Source: JBKPNX01 sp046732855 (GTDB lineage Bacteria > Pseudomonadota > Alphaproteobacteria > Geminicoccales > Geminicoccaceae). From it: a stretch of 8,144 bases of DNA. Location: assembly GCA_046732855.1 (NCBI GenBank), contig JBKPNX010000220.1, positions 1-8,144 of the forward strand. Reading direction: 5' to 3'. Of this stretch, positions 6,144 to 8,144 are shown in pieces; positions within the stretch are counted from its first letter, which is position 1; each line of letters begins with the position of its first letter. The position numbers were made by a program, and so were the translations under genes. A model generated the notes under the pieces. It had not been told where the DNA came from, did not search any database, and was given only the letters and a program-made list of their open reading frames with translations.

Positions 6144-7163
6144 ATGCCCGCTTTGGACATCTTCTCCAGCTCCGCCTTCTCGATGGTGTCGCTGACCGAT
6201 GCCATCAACAAGATGCCCTATGTTCCGGGCCGGATCGGCCAGCTCGGCCTGTTCCGCGAGCAGGGCGTCTCCACCACCTCGGTGATGATCGAGGAGCGCG
6301 AGGGCAGCCTCAACCTCGTCGAGACCACCGCCCGCGGCGCGCCTGCGATCCAGAACACGATCAACAAACGCAAGGCCCGCTCGCTGGTGGTGCCGCACAT
6401 CGCGCTCGAGGACACCATCCTTGCCGACGAGGTCCAGAACGTCCGTGCCTTCGGCTCGGAAAGCATGCTCGAGGGCGTGCAGGCGGTGCTGAACCAGCGG
6501 ATGTCCGAGATGGCGACCAAGATGGACGCCACGCTCGAGCACCTCCGGATCGGCGCGATCAAGGGCCAGATCCTGTATGCCGACGGCAGCGCGGTGATCT
6601 ACGATCTGTTCACGGAGTTCGGGGTCACCCAGCACACGGAGATCGACTTCGACCTGGATGCTGCCAGCCCGGCGCCGGGCGTGATCAAGAAGAAATGCCA
6701 CGACATCCGGCGCAAGGTCGAGGACGAGCTCGGTGCGCAGCCCTATGACCATGTCCATGCGATCTGTGGCGCCGACTTCTTCGACGACCTGATCACCCAC
6801 TCCGGAGGTCACGACGGCCTACAACCGCTACCTGGATGGCGCCTTCCTCCGCCAGGGCCAGGCGCGCGGCTCGTTCGAGTACTCGGGCATCGTGTTCGAG
6901 GAGTACCGCGGCCGGGTCGGCACCGTGGACTTCACGGATGCGAGCAAGGCATACTTCTTCCCGGTCGGGGTGCCGGGGCTGTTCCGGCAGTACAACGCGC
7001 CCGCCGACTTCGTCGAGACAGCCAACACCATCGGCCTGCCGCGCTACGCCAAGCGGGCGGTTGACCAGCAGTTCGCGCGCTGGGTCATGCTGCACGTGCA
7101 GTCCCCAACCCGCTGCCGATCTGCACGCGGCCGCGGGTGCTGATCAAGGGCAAGCGCACCTGA
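6144..7163 (+). pseudogene. Major capsid protein, lambda gpE-like, broken by two compensating frameshifts
   Basis: The major head protein, hundreds of copies of which form the icosahedral shell. The first 219 codons are intact and show the family start MPYVPGRIGQLGLFREQGV and INKRKARSLVVPHI. After H219 (6798-6800) the sequence leaves frame; skipping T6801 restores a family-like continuation (PEVTTAYNRYLDGAFLRQ, later VGVPGLFRQYNAPADFVETA) in the next frame. A second shift at the CCCC run 7103-7106 returns to the original frame, ending NPLPICTRPRVLIKGKRT at TGA 7161-7163. Repaired, the protein has 339 residues (lambda E: 341). As written, translation runs in the wrong frame and ends at 7064 after 306 residues, so no functional capsid protein would result. 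GAAGGA lies 8 bases before ATG 6144. The shifts may be mutations or sequence errors; absence of other damage within the frames favours error or very recent decay. Confidence 0.9.
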
Positions 7164-7470
7164 TGACGGTGTTCCAGGGCGCGGTGGATGCCACGTTCGC
7201 CGCGTTCGGGATCGATGCGGTCTCACGCCTGCCGGCGGCGAGCCGGTGTCGGTGCGCGTGATTGCTCAACGTCCCGACACCATCGTCGGCTTCGGCGAGA
7301 CCCGCATCCATGCCGAGACGGCCACGTTTGAGCTGCGCGCGAGCGAGGCCCCGGACCCACGCCCAGGCGATCAGCTCATCGTCGGTGGCGAGGCCTTCGC
7401 CATCCAGGGTGAGCCCGAGCGGCGCGACCCGGATCGGCTGGTGTGGACGGTGGATGTGCGACCGTCATGA
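7163..7470 (+). pseudogene. Head-tail joining protein, lambda gpFII-like, with one frameshift
   Basis: Overlapping the capsid stop as TGATG, a frame starts MTVFQGAVDATFAAFGIDAV and then loses sense, stopping after 33 codons at 7261. One missing base between 7222 and 7225 (for example a restored TAC codon) would let it continue as TPAGGEPVSVRVIAQRP, FGETRIHAETATFELR, PRPGDQLIVGGEAFAIQGEP and LVWTVDVRPS to TGA 7468-7470, for 102 residues in total. The GD-x-L-I-GGE-F pattern followed by a W/L strand resembles lambda FII, which sits on gpW at the portal vertex and receives the tail. Position directly after the capsid gene fits, though lambda has FI in between. A downstream restart at GTG 7246 (74 residues) is possible but would miss the N-terminus. 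Identification is moderate, by pattern and order. Confidence 0.75.
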
Positions 7471-7532
7471 TACCTGCGGCCCTCGGGCTGCACGGAGCGG
7501 ACGTAGAAGTTCGGGCGGCTCTCTTACCGCTG
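7467..7532 (+). pseudogene. Truncated N-terminus of the next phage gene (probably head-tail or minor tail protein)
   Basis: An ATG at 7467 overlaps the stop of the FII-like gene as ATGA, the same tight packing as elsewhere in this module. It encodes MIPAALGLHGADVEVRAALL, which looks like the start of a small phage head-tail or minor tail protein; the frame then continues into sequence that is antisense to the minus-strand gene and no longer looks phage-like. The frame technically remains open to 7706. I infer that only about 20 codons of the original gene remain. The product cannot be named from so little sequence. Confidence 0.35.
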
Positions 7533-7535
7533 GGT
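7510..7535. other. Composition and gene-content junction between phage module and unrelated DNA
   Basis: Left of this point, codons are those of a high-GC phage module (the 60-base line at 6241 counts to 68% GC). To the right, the lines at 7741 and 7801 count to 52% and 38%, and coding switches to the minus strand. The stop of the minus-strand gene (7524-7526) lies inside the boundary zone, so there is almost no spacer between the two. I see no recognisable terminal inverted repeat, target duplication or attachment core here, and the other end of the foreign segment is outside the window, so insertion, deletion/recombination and chimeric assembly cannot be told apart. Confidence 0.55.
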
Positions 7536-8144
7536 ATAGTTAAATTGATCCTGAGGCACCCACCCCCGGACCAAGAACCTTGGCAGGCCTCTCTGTGTCT
7601 TCCCGGTGGAGGAGGCCACGCGACCTCGAAAGTGCTTGAGAAGACTAGACTTGGCTTGCGACGCAGGGTCGTAGCCGTACTGCGTACAGGCGTTGCAAGC
7701 GAGTAAGACGTCTGTCAGCTGAATGAGATCGCTGACTTTCGAGTCGATGGATCGAGCTAGACGAATGATCCGACTTGATTTCTGCCCAAATGCGCGCTTG
7801 TAAGTCCGATTAAAAAGAAACTCGACACGATCTAGTATGCTGTCACGTGAGAAAAAACCTGCGTCTGGATAAACCCGCCAACGTTTGGTGTCCCGGAGTG
7901 GTCCGAATGCGATCAGTAGGAACTGGTAGTAGACAGACGCCAATGCCAGATCGCTGCCGGAAGTTCCACGAAATTGCGCGCGAAAGCGCCGCCAATCCGC
8001 TGTCGATCGGTTCACCGACAACATTACATACCTAGCGTGCGGGTCATTGAAGAACGCATTCACCCACTCCATGTAACCCCGAAGATGTCGATTCGACACC
8101 TTTCCCCAGCGCATCTCCTGGCTTAGTGTATATGAACGGCGTAC
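7524..8144 (-). CDS. DUF3800-family protein, N-terminus outside window
   Basis: The minus-strand frame is open through the right window edge (about 206 codons in view), so the true start is outside; the ATG at 8114 is internal to the match. The stretch SQEMRWGKVSNRHLRGYMEW fits the E-x-KW-x-K-V-S pattern of DUF3800 proteins, where a DES-type motif usually lies further upstream (not visible here). Counting from M at 8114, VYYQFLLIAF (61-70), a conserved-type acidic residue at D84 and the C-terminal SIDSKVSDLIQLTDVLLAC (122-140) match the DSK...LQ-x-AD-LL region of the family. No function is established by this sequence; the family is common in accessory and mobile DNA, and some members are suspected of nuclease-like or defence roles. 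The gene runs convergently to the phage genes and has much lower GC, which points to separate acquisition. The frame is free of damage. Confidence 0.72.
   Translation of the reverse strand, partial: VRRSYTLSQEMRWGKVSNRHLRGYMEWVNAFFNDPHARYVMLSVNRSTADWRRFRAQFRGTSGSDLALASVYYQFLLIAFGPLRDTKRWRVYPDAGFFSRDSILDRVEFLFNRTYKRAFGQKSSRIIRLARSIDSKVSDLIQLTDVLLACNACTQYGYDPASQAKSSLLKHFRGRVASSTGKTQRGLPRFLVRGWVPQDQFNYTQR

Noticed and set aside
5745..6812. Long minus-strand frame of 355 codons opposite decoration and capsid genes
   Set aside because: It is antisense to two recognised phage genes, has no plausible family pattern, and is explained by GC-rich third positions.
6798..7110. Programmed ribosomal frameshifting in the capsid gene
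   Set aside because: Two shifts in opposite directions would both have to be efficient; the first site (CACTCCGGA) has no slippery or rare-stop context, and lambda-like capsid proteins are not made that way. Mutation or sequence error is simpler.
7470..7560. Attachment site or terminal inverted repeat at the phage/DUF3800 junction
   Set aside because: No direct or inverted repeat can be seen, and the other boundary needed to test for one is outside the window.
7467..7706. An 79-codon + strand frame read as a complete gene
   Set aside because: Only the first 20 or so codons look phage-like; the rest is antisense to the DUF3800 frame and has no protein-like pattern, so it is treated as a truncated gene start.

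Overview
The window is a stretch of a lambda-like siphovirus head (morphogenesis) module, almost certainly a prophage or prophage remnant in a high-GC bacterium. One 60-base line in the capsid gene counts to 68% GC by hand, and the protein style resembles prophages of alphaproteobacteria; the host assignment is inference only. Gene order on the + strand follows lambda Nu1-A-W-B-C/Nu3-D-E-FII closely: small terminase, large terminase, gpW-like connector, portal, ClpP-like prohead protease with a nested scaffold, decoration protein, major capsid protein and a gpFII-like head-tail joining protein. No lambda FI equivalent is seen between capsid and joining protein.

Layout. Bases 1-183 hold the 3' end of a reading frame with one hydrophobic segment, then the start of terS. 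A 43-residue single-span membrane protein (760-891), preceded by a good ribosome binding site, lies between terS and terL. terL, gpW, portal and protease are tightly packed (a 1-base gap, a possible CTGA overlap and a GTGA overlap). The protease C-terminus carries an internal ATG with a strong ribosome binding site (M208, base 5216), giving a predicted Nu3-like scaffold. The decoration and capsid genes each have their own ribosome binding site. Together these genes would cut and pump phage DNA (TerS/TerL), build the portal vertex and procapsid (portal, scaffold, protease, capsid), stabilise the expanded head (decoration protein) and prepare it for a tail (gpW, FII-like).

The last part of the module is damaged. 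The capsid gene has an extra base near 6801 and a compensating shift at the C-run near 7103-7106; repaired, it would be 339 residues, close to lambda E (341). The FII-like gene lacks one base near 7222-7225. Only the first 20 or so codons of the next phage gene (from 7467) survive. Around 7510-7535 the sequence changes abruptly: GC drops (two 60-base lines at 7741 and 7801 count to 52% and 38%), and the rest of the window is a minus-strand gene, open at the window edge, that looks like a DUF3800-family protein. The simplest readings are a decaying prophage cut by a foreign insertion or recombination, an accessory cargo gene inside a phage, or sequence errors and a chimeric join near a contig end.

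No tRNA, rRNA, CRISPR array or complete mobile element is visible. The most useful leads are the nested scaffold start, the portal start ambiguity, the small membrane protein inside the terminase block, the compensating frameshifts, and the DUF3800 gene at the break in the phage module.
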